Of a stretch of 60,371 nucleotides of DNA, positions 8,001-16,642 are shown piece by piece; the stretch's first letter is position 1; each line of letters opens with the position of its first letter. A program made the position numbers and the translations under genes. The notes beneath the pieces are model-generated. The model was not told the origin of the DNA and searched no databases. It was given only the letters and a program-made list of their open reading frames with translations. The stretch is from a virus. The stretch lies in IMG/VR virus record IMGVR_UViG_3300026484_000003, positions 1 to 60,371 of that record; one strand, written 5' to 3'.

Positions 8001-10506
8001 CAAGTCCGGTATCTTGAGCAATTACTCCTCCTAATTCATTTGCAAACTTGCGTGCATCTGCATTTTGATAGTGTCTCCCCTTCTTGATGATGTCTGATCT
8101 AAGCATACCTTTTAGTTCTGTCTGCTGATCTTCGTTGTACCCATCTTTTGTGTGGTATGTTATGGTTGCTTGAGACTCAAAGTGACTTAATATCTCTTCT
8201 CGATAGTTTGGATTTGACAAAATTTCATTCGTGACAATATTTGAGAACACGGTTTGGTATCTGGAAATTACCGATAAAGCAACACCCTTCAACTGTGATA
8301 CAATCATGGATATATTTTTGCTTTCGGGTAAATATCCGCTCAAACCCCATTCTAAATCTTTGTCGAAATATGTCTTGTTTGACTCTCCACCACTTTGAGA
8401 CACAACAACTCTGTACCAATTGTATTTCATAATTCTACTGTAGCCATCATCCCCGCTGATGCCGTCTATTTTAAGCTCTGAAATTCCATCAATAATGGCT
8501 TTTTCAATTTTTCCTTTCAGTAGCTTATTCTTATAGATAACATCATATAGATCAACATACATTTTAGAATTGATTTTTCTCACAAACTTCAATGAAAATT
8601 TTACATTTTCAATAGGCATTACATCCTTGTATGCCTCCACCGTTTTTTGTTGCTGTTCAATCTTTTTCTGTAGCAGGTCTTTTGGTAGAATTGAGCCATC
8701 AATCATAGATACCTCGTCAAAAACCTTATCGAACGGTTGCTTGTCAACCATTGTTAGGTATCCGTCTTTTGACATAACCTTGCTTCCGGCAATGATAACA
8801 GAATCACTCATAAGCTCATCATCTGAAAAATCATTTTTGTCATAGTGTGGGTAGTATTCATTCTCTTTTGTGATTTGCTTTTTCCCGACAAAAACCTGCT
8901 CTTCCGAGTTCTCAAGCAGTTCGCTTATGTCCTCGACAATTTCGCCGGTAGAAAGATCAATCCTGTTGATCCATCCAAGCATTTTCACAAACAAGGTGTT
9001 ATGCAGTTTGTCTTTATGTTTATCGAGTTTGCTATCTTTTTTCCTAATCAGTTCTATGTCTGATTTATACTCTAAAATCTTCTCTTTTGAGTATGGGTGC
9101 GTAAGAAGTAAATACCGTAGTGCTTCTGAAAGAGATTTATTGTCGAGTATGATTTTCTGGGCATAGAGCAACTGCTCATCATCTTGTGATAGGCGAATTG
9201 ATAATTTATGCTTGTTACTAATCATCTGCTCAAAGTCTGCTTTGCTTTTTTGCTTTTTAACAAGCCTGTCTTTGATGAATGACAATTCTGCCGTCAGTTC
9301 ACTTCTTGTTGATGTTTCAAGTTCAATATAGTTTATCGCATCGCTTGATACTTCTCCATTCCCTGCAATAACATCACGATAGTCGAATGTATTGCTGTAT
9401 TTTGCAGTATTGTGAAGTAGCTCTTTCTTGATATCATCAAGGCTTTTCCCTTCCGGCAACACAACTGTATCACGCTGTGCCATGTGGTGTAGCTTTTCTC
9501 CCTTTTCTTCTGCTTCACGGTGCATCTCTTCTTTTGATTTGAAGCTACCAAGTACCGCTTTTTTGTTCAGGTCAAAATATGTTCCATCAAGAAATTGTGA
9601 GCTGTGTTGATCTTCATGGATACGCTCATTAAATAGCTTCCAGTCTATGTTGTCATTCTTGATTGCTAATGTAACATCAAGCGGGTGTTTCTCAAACACA
9701 AGAATATCTACTACTTGCTCCGTGCCAGTATCTTTAAACATTGCACTCGGTAGCCTTACGCCACCCACAAAGCTACCCTTTTGTAGCATTTTAAGCCTTG
9801 TTGCTTTACGGTCTTTGCCTTTACGCTGTACTGTTGATGATGTGGTTAGGAATACCGCCCTTTTGTTTGGCTTGAGCAGATCAAGAGATTTGAGAATAAA
9901 GTAGTCCTCATTTCTAAGAACATCAGGCATATCTATCTTTTTATACTTTTCACCCCTTACCCCAAACGGAACATTGGTAATGACTGCATCAAAGGAGTTG
10001 TCGCTAAGCGAGTGTGAAAACTCCTCAAAGCTAACCCCCGCCTGAATTTCAGAGTTATCATTGAGTATGTCTGCTATCTTCGCAGAGGTCTTATTTAGGT
10101 CGCATCCAATGATCTGCACTCCATTTGGTGCTTGGCTTGAGAACGCTCCTGCACCGGTGCATGGATCTAAAATTTTATCGCCGTGTTTAACATCAAGAAA
10201 ATTCCAACTTGCCCTTGCAACGCTCTGTGGCGTGAAATATTCGTCATTGTCACCACCGACTGCACCACCGAAACCGGTATATTGCCTAAGTACCTCTTTC
10301 TCCTCCGATGTGTAGAATGATTTGTTTTGAGAGATTATCTGTTTTGCTTTCTGGTTAATCTCTTGTCGCTCTTTAATGTTGGTTACAATTTTGTCCGCCT
10401 CTGCAACATTGAGAAGAACACTGTATGTTGCTATCTTTCTATCAGCAACCCCATTCCCAGATGATCGTTTTTGATTTACAACTTGATCGTATAAATGTCG
10501 TATCAA
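5047..10506 (-). CDS. Giant methylase-helicase fusion (DarB-like polyvalent protein)
   Basis: A 1819-residue protein with an N-terminal N6-adenine-type methyltransferase and a C-terminal superfamily-2 (SNF2-like) helicase. Methylase signs are YTGFGG (76-81), the SAM-binding DPCTGAG (114-120) and NVPF (178-181) at the catalytic NPPF position. Helicase signs are GLGKS (Walker A, about 830), IIDEGHHFKN (motif II, about 979), LMTATPETS (III, about 1030) and HQAMGRAVRQG (VI, about 1434). The layout matches phage P1 DarB and related plasmid/phage polyvalent proteins, which enter the cell with the DNA and protect it from restriction. The start is a TTG with AAAAAGGGG six bases upstream. The Val for Pro at the second position of the NPPF box is unusual and may alter activity. 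Confidence 0.85.
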   Translation of the reverse strand: MIRHLYDQVVNQKRSSGNGVADRKIATYSVLLNVAEADKIVTNIKERQEINQKAKQIISQNKSFYTSEEKEVLRQYTGFGGAVGGDNDEYFTPQSVARASWNFLDVKHGDKILDPCTGAGAFSSQAPNGVQIIGCDLNKTSAKIADILNDNSEIQAGVSFEEFSHSLSDNSFDAVITNVPFGVRGEKYKKIDMPDVLRNEDYFILKSLDLLKPNKRAVFLTTSSTVQRKGKDRKATRLKMLQKGSFVGGVRLPSAMFKDTGTEQVVDILVFEKHPLDVTLAIKNDNIDWKLFNERIHEDQHSSQFLDGTYFDLNKKAVLGSFKSKEEMHREAEEKGEKLHHMAQRDTVVLPEGKSLDDIKKELLHNTAKYSNTFDYRDVIAGNGEVSSDAINYIELETSTRSELTAELSFIKDRLVKKQKSKADFEQMISNKHKLSIRLSQDDEQLLYAQKIILDNKSLSEALRYLLLTHPYSKEKILEYKSDIELIRKKDSKLDKHKDKLHNTLFVKMLGWINRIDLSTGEIVEDISELLENSEEQVFVGKKQITKENEYYPHYDKNDFSDDELMSDSVIIAGSKVMSKDGYLTMVDKQPFDKVFDEVSMIDGSILPKDLLQKKIEQQQKTVEAYKDVMPIENVKFSLKFVRKINSKMYVDLYDVIYKNKLLKGKIEKAIIDGISELKIDGISGDDGYSRIMKYNWYRVVVSQSGGESNKTYFDKDLEWGLSGYLPESKNISMIVSQLKGVALSVISRYQTVFSNIVTNEILSNPNYREEILSHFESQATITYHTKDGYNEDQQTELKGMLRSDIIKKGRHYQNADARKFANELGGVIAQDTGLGKSFTAIMACLQMIHNGKAKRPMLVVPNAVYPKWVAELEKAVTEDMRGKILTVNTKNKTDLSELMRSRKYKMLLIADSTAIEFIKLTDEDTDYLIGKDKKEENGGDENYRTNTTPLNKFGITSASWGKNATYFLEDLGVDAMIIDEGHHFKNATAGKSSAKGINNAKSSTKSRMMFFSEYIKTIKRGDSKGTILMTATPETSSPSEILTGLLFTTPLSTLKSNGISSTEEFEDMFFDISEETVVKANGMGMTQKEILVGLKNIKLLKKIGHNKIIYRTAEQEQARALENGYTINVKPDYSKHNAYLEATTDIKENFKMLGGLNEKYSAVVRDLNKGELGDLNEDDVASLMLAKEFGEMFGFISKARGLGQGIDVGLGYVPIEVNTTDQEAVISVLDENIKIKVKTGSLNHQTGMLEIDTKTEVKFSDIWRTPLNKLITKLHPEATRPPMRGKTVYLPTKDDKVLAKAISALKKAGFIGKKDVAFDIKKFTKYQTLIENMKKEIKRKPTSKQIIYSRSLISHIIIGNLIEHTVKEVSKVFYFKGGDKGFDLQTKFNSQDNKVTVMIFGKAGEVGVDFNKDVSAVHLMELPETPDANHQAMGRAVRQGNTIDKVHVYKYLQNGTFDNFLDQLINGKQDWIDAVKKGDDEAKVDTSDIESITRGAEVMFGDRIDLTVEQKIEMYIKAKHEEQKKKEAEISDIMSETLRESINDNIKSKYDHEKDSVYYFQRLAIKRYGESVYDVNHKIRYALPSVLSDDFVVSGDVAVRNVINSILLIKQSEYLVSFGNTAIDIDAYKTNAKKMLNAIINLKKDQVGFTEKLGRILTGDLRISENSNVEQIVHGAIEKGRQDYKDDLANINSIDETIRKKIVTYSKTISDEIKNGLSEKDIVENFDRIVMIKGKLYDLLDESYVFVGRGENIYRSNYIYPYGFSPSARLKKISTYKNDITDAMTMDGYKEYLGEENFEKFKKLGTMIEENLQKEGLA

Positions 10507-10527
10507 GGAATACCCCTTTTTAGTTTT

Positions 10528-10558
10528 ATTGTAGTCTAAAAAGAGGTCTTTTTTTCAA
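10528..10558 (-). promoter_or_regulatory. Promoter of TTGAAW-N19 class, before the methylase-helicase
   Basis: On the minus strand TTGAAA (10553-10558), 19 bp, then TACAAT (10528-10533). Transcription would start about 14 nt before the TTG start codon, leaving AAAAAGGGG as leader. It belongs to the same class as the promoters at 17294, 37239, 44758 and 58539. Confidence 0.7.
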
Positions 10559-10562
10559 ACGC

Positions 10563-12899
10563 TTATGCTGTCTTTCCTATGTGTGCCGTACTAAGCCTGT
10601 CAAGTTTTCTGGAAAGTTGTGCAAAATCAATTTTGTACCACTCTCCATCATTTGAATACCCGTCTTGATAGTTTCTGTGATATATTTTTTCTGCTTCTTG
10701 CTTGTTTTTTGCCCCAAGAATAAATTTATCCTCATCAAAAGTTCCATTATTTCGTAACTGCTTGATATAGAAAACTGGTCTCTGCTCCATTTGCTTCACT
10801 GTTGCCTCATGCGATAAGAAAACATCTACCTCGTCACCGTCAGCACCGTGCGTTCCATCAAAATAACCATAGTCGTCTTGTAGTTCACTTTCCCATTCTG
10901 TACCGTTATCGTCAATCCCGTTCCTAAATGTTCCACGCTCTGACTCTATCGTGATAGCTATTCCTCCGATAGTGATCTTTTTGTCAGGCAATAGGACACT
11001 GTTTTCAATAGAATCAAAAACTGTTGTTCCATTCAACAGGAATTGTGCAAGTTCGGCTTCGGTCTTTGTAACCGCATAAGCATTTGATACGCTCCCCGTA
11101 CTTGCATCGTATTGAACCATTGACCACTCAGACTTATCAACATTTCTACCAAGTTTGCTATTGTATTCTTTCCACTCTGAATATTCTGGCTTGTAGCCCT
11201 CATTGCAGAGCTTCTCAATGAAGTCCTTTTTCTCCATAACTTCACCATCGTATCCAATTAGATTAGATAAGACTTTTTTAGCCCTTCCCCTTCTCATCGG
11301 CGTTAATGTATTGAGATAGTGGTGTGCTATGCCCTCTTCTTCCTTCTCCTCTTCTTTGCGTGCAAGTTCGGCTTCAATCTCTTTTGCTTTTGCCAATTCA
11401 CGCTCACGCTCACGCTCCTGTTCTCTTTTTACTTTTCTTTCCATATCATCCCTGATCTCATCTTCACTTGGCATCGTAATTGGCATAATGACTGTTTTTG
11501 TTCCATCTTCTGCCGTTATAATAAACGGGAGTGTAGGCTCATCCATTTCAAAGGTGATCTCTTTGCTATCTCCTATTGCATCTAAGACATATTTTGAAGC
11601 AAACCCGATACTCTTATTGCCCATGTTGCTTTTTGTCTCTATTTTGCCTATGTTGATCGTTTTAACGGTTGGGTGCATAGTATCTTCGCCTTCAACATGA
11701 TATGTTGAAACATTAATGTTGTTATCAGAGAATGCGAAGCGTACTTCATCGGCTTTTCTAAGTATTGCTTCTAGTTCTTTTGTATTGATTTTTACGGAGG
11801 GCTTAGGATACATAGGTACAACTCTTTGATAGTCTGGGAAACGCCCTACTATTCTATGTGCCGTGTGTTTGTAGTCTTTTGTTTCCGTATATGTTACTGA
11901 CTTACCATCTGACGCTTCCCCTATTTTGATGATCTCAATATCTTTATCAACCACATTTTTTTGAATGATATACTGCCCATCTTTACCAGTGACCTTAAAC
12001 GGTTTTGAGATAGTCAGTCGCCTTGTATTAGTTCCTACTGCTTTTGCCTCTCCGTTTTCAGCGTCAATCAATATCCCGTTCAGTTCAAATTTTGGGTTGT
12101 TTTTGTCTGATGCTTTCTGTGTCGTAAGTAACGATTTAAGCATGCTTTGAGTGATTTTAATAGTAAGGTCTGCATTGCTTAATTCAAGGGCTTTACCTGC
12201 AATGTCGTAAGTTGTTTTTATCCCTCCGTCAGTGTCTCTAAATTCACCATTATCATTAATGTAAATTTCACCCGTTACTGATTTTAGATCATAGGCTTTC
12301 ATTCCGTTAATGTCCGGTATATCAAGTTTCTCTTTTGTGATCAGCGTCCGGTCAGCATCGGTTATCTTGAGTTCTCCATTTTTGATAGATATGTATGTGG
12401 TGTCGAGTTCTCTCTCTGTAGCACCAAAAAACTTGATAAACTTCTTGATTTTACTTACCGTATCTTTGCCTATTATCTTGCTGTAAGGCAATGGCTTTGC
12501 CGTTGCTTCTTTTGATGATTTTATAATGGTCGGGATCATATTTTTTACCGCTTCCTTAAATTGATCCATTGGATTGGCATCTACTTCTGCACCAATAGCA
12601 TAAGCTCCAAGATCAGGCACAACAACATACCAATACCCTTTTTGCGGAATAATGTAAACAGTTCCGACCTCTTCGGTTTCAAGCTTTCCTTTTGCACTTG
12701 CCAATCTAAAGATAGCGATATGATCTGGGTTGAGCATATTTCGCACTCTTACATATCCTTTGGGTGTTTCTTGATTTCGTAATTTATATTCTGCTGTTTT
12801 TTTGTCTCTTTCTGCCTTTATGTCTGCAAGAATTTCTTTTTTACCGCCCATAGCGGTCATTTTAACCTTGACCGCTTTTTCAAATAGTTTTTTAATCAT
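10563..12899 (-). CDS. DnaN-like sliding clamp fused to an inorganic-pyrophosphatase-type domain
   Basis: A 778-residue polyvalent protein. Residues about 140-477 align in order with the DNA polymerase III beta clamp. FELNGILIDAENGEAKAVGT (271-290) corresponds to the second clamp domain, RIVGRFPDYQRVVP (349-362) to the conserved DGRFPDYRRVLP, and TVIMPITM (469-476) to the C-terminal YVVMPM. A charged coiled coil follows at 487-523. After a linker, residues about 650-745 resemble the InPase domain of polyvalent proteins, with GADGDEVDVFL at 685-695 supplying the metal-binding acids. The clamp tethers polymerases and repair enzymes to DNA, and the other domain would remove pyrophosphate. Fusing them in one protein is unusual. 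It could replace or subvert the host clamp, or serve as an injected replication starter. It is the second gene of the operon. Confidence 0.8.
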   Translation of the reverse strand: MIKKLFEKAVKVKMTAMGGKKEILADIKAERDKKTAEYKLRNQETPKGYVRVRNMLNPDHIAIFRLASAKGKLETEEVGTVYIIPQKGYWYVVVPDLGAYAIGAEVDANPMDQFKEAVKNMIPTIIKSSKEATAKPLPYSKIIGKDTVSKIKKFIKFFGATERELDTTYISIKNGELKITDADRTLITKEKLDIPDINGMKAYDLKSVTGEIYINDNGEFRDTDGGIKTTYDIAGKALELSNADLTIKITQSMLKSLLTTQKASDKNNPKFELNGILIDAENGEAKAVGTNTRRLTISKPFKVTGKDGQYIIQKNVVDKDIEIIKIGEASDGKSVTYTETKDYKHTAHRIVGRFPDYQRVVPMYPKPSVKINTKELEAILRKADEVRFAFSDNNINVSTYHVEGEDTMHPTVKTINIGKIETKSNMGNKSIGFASKYVLDAIGDSKEITFEMDEPTLPFIITAEDGTKTVIMPITMPSEDEIRDDMERKVKREQERERERELAKAKEIEAELARKEEEKEEEGIAHHYLNTLTPMRRGRAKKVLSNLIGYDGEVMEKKDFIEKLCNEGYKPEYSEWKEYNSKLGRNVDKSEWSMVQYDASTGSVSNAYAVTKTEAELAQFLLNGTTVFDSIENSVLLPDKKITIGGIAITIESERGTFRNGIDDNGTEWESELQDDYGYFDGTHGADGDEVDVFLSHEATVKQMEQRPVFYIKQLRNNGTFDEDKFILGAKNKQEAEKIYHRNYQDGYSNDGEWYKIDFAQLSRKLDRLSTAHIGKTA

Positions 12900-12935
12900 C
12901 TTACACGTCCACCCATTCCTGAATAATAAAACACA

Positions 12936-14129
12936 TTACTTCTCCCCCTTCCGGTAAGAAAAATCACCGTTAATAGGCTTGATGATCTCTTTCCCAAGCC
13001 TGATCTCAAAGTCCGGTAACTCTTTCAGTTCCTTACCATCAACGGAGATAGTAATGTGTGGCTTGTAGCTGTCATAATCCCATGTAGCACCGAGACGTTT
13101 CGCCCTATTGTATCTGGCTGTAAGTTTTTTGGACTCAACAAAGAGGACTAAAACTTTTTCTTTTCCAAGAATACCGCTTCCAGTGATCTTGTCAATAATG
13201 ATTTCATCATCTTTAGGCTCTAAATCAACCTTCTTTTTTGAATATACGATTGTGATATGTGGATCTTCTACGGGTACAAGACCTTGAGCCTTCACCCACT
13301 CTTTCAACTGCTTTGCATTGACTACTTTCCGACTTACATAAGTTCCGGTTTCTACTGCATCAAGTTCTAGGTTTGCTTCTTTGAGTTTTTTTACCGCCCC
13401 CTTCCATGCCTGATATGTTTTAAATTCACGCTCTTTTTTCTTTACTGCGTCCATATTCGCACCAAACAAGCCTCCACCATCAATGCTGTCGTTTTTTACT
13501 TCACCCTCACCTGCAATTTCAGATAGTATATTGATTACCTCACTGTAGAGTTCGTGATCCCCAAGTTTGTCCTCATTTGCTTCGATAAGGTCAACTTGTG
13601 GCTCAATGCTCTCCCAGTCCTCAATGGTTGCATCATCGTTTGTGATAATGTCCTTTATCTCTTCCATTGCGTAGGTTAGCTTTGTGATGAGTTGATCATC
13701 TGGTTCTGTTGTTTCGAGGTCGTGGCTTTCGAGTGCTTCTAATACTTTTTTCTTTGTGAACTCTTTTGCTTTGCTTTCGAGATATTCACTAATAAGTGCA
13801 TGAGCAGTCTGAACATTGGATTGTCTTGTTACCATAGTCGGAGCTTCATCTAAGTATCTTTGCACTAACTCTTCTGCAAGTGTAAAGTCTGTAAATGTTT
13901 CAAGCTTCTCCGTATCTTTAATTCTGGTTAAATTCATAGCAAGTTGGCTTGACTGTGTTGTGATCTCACTTTTGCTTAACTTCTCTCCGTCACCGCCAAG
14001 TTTTATATATAGCCCTTTGATTGCCTTCTGGATTTCCCTCTTTGCCTTAAAGCCCTTTTCGGCTTCAAGTTCTGCGTACTTTGCTTTGATCTCTTTTTGG
14101 ATAGCTCTTTTTTCTTTAAACCCCAACAT
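12936..14129 (-). CDS. Polyvalent protein with C-terminal 2H phosphoesterase (Acb1-like) domain
   Basis: A 397-residue protein. Residues 1-45 form a basic helical repeat (KEKRAIQKEIKAKYAEL, then a similar KAKREIQKAIKGLYIKL) and 60-215 are acidic and helical. The C-terminal third has the two HxT motifs of the 2H phosphoesterase fold, PHITIVYS (H291, T293) and YKPHITISV (H358, T360), spaced as in phage anti-CBASS protein Acb1. The R...GATWDYDSY lead-in to the second motif also fits. Acb1 cleaves the cyclic nucleotides that trigger CBASS immunity. I infer the same activity here, carried on a larger, possibly virion-delivered protein. RNA-ligase-like 2H enzymes are the alternative. Its ATG overlaps the stop of the 836-residue gene upstream. 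Confidence 0.72.
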   Translation of the reverse strand: MLGFKEKRAIQKEIKAKYAELEAEKGFKAKREIQKAIKGLYIKLGGDGEKLSKSEITTQSSQLAMNLTRIKDTEKLETFTDFTLAEELVQRYLDEAPTMVTRQSNVQTAHALISEYLESKAKEFTKKKVLEALESHDLETTEPDDQLITKLTYAMEEIKDIITNDDATIEDWESIEPQVDLIEANEDKLGDHELYSEVINILSEIAGEGEVKNDSIDGGGLFGANMDAVKKKEREFKTYQAWKGAVKKLKEANLELDAVETGTYVSRKVVNAKQLKEWVKAQGLVPVEDPHITIVYSKKKVDLEPKDDEIIIDKITGSGILGKEKVLVLFVESKKLTARYNRAKRLGATWDYDSYKPHITISVDGKELKELPDFEIRLGKEIIKPINGDFSYRKGEK

Positions 14130-16639
14130 TATTCATTCTCCGATTTCATAAGTGCTGTAAGCTGATCGGCTAATCTGTTTAGCTCATCTTCATATTTATC
14201 CATCAAGCCTTTTTCTTCAATGAGTTCTGCGACTTCATCAAGTTTTTTTTCAAATCTTTGTGAGTCGGGTTGCTCTGCCACCTGCTGCAGGAAGCCATCT
14301 ATCATGTGGTTATCATCTTCTGTTTTTGTCTGGTTCTCATGTAAGAAGCTCATAGCACCCTTGATGATGCCACTCATAGCGTCTTTGTGTTTCACCATAT
14401 CCCAAAGTGCAAGAATTTCTCTGGCATCATATTTGTCTGCATCTGCTACATTATACATAACCCCACCGTGACTATCTTTGATGATCTGCTTGTAAACTTC
14501 GTTTTCTTTTATTCTGGCTTCGAGTTCTTGATCTGTAAGATCATTGCTCTCTGGAACTTCATCCCCATTACCCCCCTTGATCTCACTAAGTGTCTGCTTG
14601 GTGTAATAGAAGTCCAACTCTACACCAAGACGGGTAAGTTCCTCAGTGTTGACATACCCAAGTTCTGCCATTTCACGATCACCGTTCAAGATAGCATAAC
14701 CATAAGCATCTGATGGGCTGTTCGCTTCTGTAATGTACCAGTCACTCCCACCACTAAAGTAGTGAAGTTGTACCTGTACGCTGTCGCCTTCACCGTCTTT
14801 TTCATATAACTTTGGTAGATTTGTAATTGTTTCGTAAAGATCATTCACAACATCGCTAAACTCATAATCTTCACTACCGATATTTTGGCTTAGGATTGAG
14901 TATTGGGCTTCGCTCATAAAGCCTTTGATTGCTTCGAGTTTGCCTTTTGTGGATAGTTGCTTATTTTCTTCCCACGCATCCTGCTTCTCAAGTATCTCCA
15001 TCGCTTTATCCACAATGAGGTTTGATACTGACAACATTTTCATATCATCAATTCTATCAACCTCTTTTTCTACCATTTTTCTAACATCCTCTTTCGAGTA
15101 TGTTTTGTCTGGATACATATCTCCAAGCACTTTGCTTGAAATTGGCAATGCGTACCGACCGATTTTCTCTGCCGGATCTCCTGCTCTTTTTTGCTCACCT
15201 TTTAGTTCCAAATGTCTAACCTCAATAGTTCCTTTCTTCACATTCCCGTAAATGCCAACCACTGATGCACGCCCATCTTCACCGTATGCAACAAATTGTT
15301 GTGCTGTGCCTACCATATCCCATCTATCTGCTTCGATAAGTGCTTTCTGCTCGCCCAGTGAAAGTTCTCCAAAGTTTCTAATAATGTCAATGTTTTTATT
15401 CAGTAGGTCTGTGCTGTTTACTGCATCTCTGTCATAATCGAACATATCATCATCTTCTCTCTGCTTATCCTTAGCCAACTCTTCATTGATCTTCTCGATA
15501 ATAACTTTTCTCGGTCTATTTGTAGATAGCCATCTCTCTTTTACGCTCCACCCCTCTTTCTCTCCAATAGGTAGATACAGAACGCTTCCTCTTCCATCTT
15601 CACCTACTGAAAATTCCTTCTCTGCTGTAATGAATGAAGCGTACTGATGATGATCTACTTCATAATCAAGTTCGGTTTTTTCTTTAATAAATTCAGCATT
15701 ACGGATAAGATCAACTGACGGCATTTCTACACCACTTTTATCTTCAATCTTGTCCGCACCTATTGTAATAAAATGGATCACTTTTTTCATGTGTGTTATG
15801 ATTGATTTTTCTACACCTTCAATGGATACTTCTTTTTTGTCGATTGCGTCCAGTGTTGTACCGCCTACAGTAAATGAGTAGTTAATGCCTCCTTTCAGCT
15901 TCTCATCTTTTGCAAATGCTTCGCGTATTGCAGTGATGTATTTTTCTGATCCAGTAGGCAGGTTGATCGTGTAGGTGTTCTCTTTGATGTCATTGATGAT
16001 CTTATTGGCTTCCGTAACAACATCACTCAAGTCAAGCTTCATGCCGTCAATCTCTTTTTCAAGTTTTTTGATCTTTAACTCATCATCATCAATATTGTTT
16101 GCAACAAACTTCCTGTGCGATGCCTCAATGATCTTTTTCAGTCTTGCTACTGTAAGCGCTGTATCAATGTCAGTGTCTCCGTTTTTGTAGATACCTTTTG
16201 TAATGTCCTTGTTGTTTAGCATGAAGTGTGTAATAATCACATCTTTGTTTGGTTTATAGTTCTTAAAATCCTTGATATTTCTTGCAAGGACTGTAAGAAT
16301 TTGCCCATCGTCAAACTCAAGTGTGAATGGTTGATATTTTGTTTTTTCACCCTTTCCTACGCCAGATACATTGAAGCCATAATGCACCGTAAATACATTA
16401 TCGTCTGCATGAACTTTGTCGTGTAGTTTTTGAGATAGCTTCTTAGCCACTTTGTTTACTTCCTTCCAAAGCAACTGTTGGTTTTCAGATGTGATCGCAT
16501 CCATAGCAACACTGCTGTCGCCAAAAGGATAGTTCATGTCAAGCTCTAAAAGCCTACTTGCTAAATTGTCTGATTTCTGGAAAATGAGTCCATCCAAAAA
16601 CAGTTCATCTCTTACTTCTTGAAATTCTCTTTGTGTCAT
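14129..16639 (-). CDS. Large polyvalent protein with DUF2958-like domain
   Basis: An 836-residue, acidic, mostly helical protein. Residues about 620-680 (QLHYFSGGSDWYITEANS, DAYGYAILNG, AELGYVNTEEL) match the DUF2958 pattern found in plasmid and phage polyvalent proteins. The N-terminal 500 residues have no family I know, but repeat motifs of the sort ...GEDGRGSVLYLPIGE and YGEDGRASVVGIYG suggest two related folds near 345 and 450. It lies between a 207-residue gene and the Acb1-like gene, overlapping the latter by one base. No enzymatic motif is obvious; a structural or delivery role in the polyvalent set is inferred. Confidence 0.65.
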   Translation of the reverse strand: MTQREFQEVRDELFLDGLIFQKSDNLASRLLELDMNYPFGDSSVAMDAITSENQQLLWKEVNKVAKKLSQKLHDKVHADDNVFTVHYGFNVSGVGKGEKTKYQPFTLEFDDGQILTVLARNIKDFKNYKPNKDVIITHFMLNNKDITKGIYKNGDTDIDTALTVARLKKIIEASHRKFVANNIDDDELKIKKLEKEIDGMKLDLSDVVTEANKIINDIKENTYTINLPTGSEKYITAIREAFAKDEKLKGGINYSFTVGGTTLDAIDKKEVSIEGVEKSIITHMKKVIHFITIGADKIEDKSGVEMPSVDLIRNAEFIKEKTELDYEVDHHQYASFITAEKEFSVGEDGRGSVLYLPIGEKEGWSVKERWLSTNRPRKVIIEKINEELAKDKQREDDDMFDYDRDAVNSTDLLNKNIDIIRNFGELSLGEQKALIEADRWDMVGTAQQFVAYGEDGRASVVGIYGNVKKGTIEVRHLELKGEQKRAGDPAEKIGRYALPISSKVLGDMYPDKTYSKEDVRKMVEKEVDRIDDMKMLSVSNLIVDKAMEILEKQDAWEENKQLSTKGKLEAIKGFMSEAQYSILSQNIGSEDYEFSDVVNDLYETITNLPKLYEKDGEGDSVQVQLHYFSGGSDWYITEANSPSDAYGYAILNGDREMAELGYVNTEELTRLGVELDFYYTKQTLSEIKGGNGDEVPESNDLTDQELEARIKENEVYKQIIKDSHGGVMYNVADADKYDAREILALWDMVKHKDAMSGIIKGAMSFLHENQTKTEDDNHMIDGFLQQVAEQPDSQRFEKKLDEVAELIEEKGLMDKYEDELNRLADQLTALMKSENE

Positions 16640-16642
16640 TTT

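Noticed and set aside
11319-11700. Plus-strand frames opposite the coiled coil of the clamp fusion
   Set aside because: They are Ser/Phe-rich mirror images of Glu/Arg/Lys-rich helices on the coding strand.
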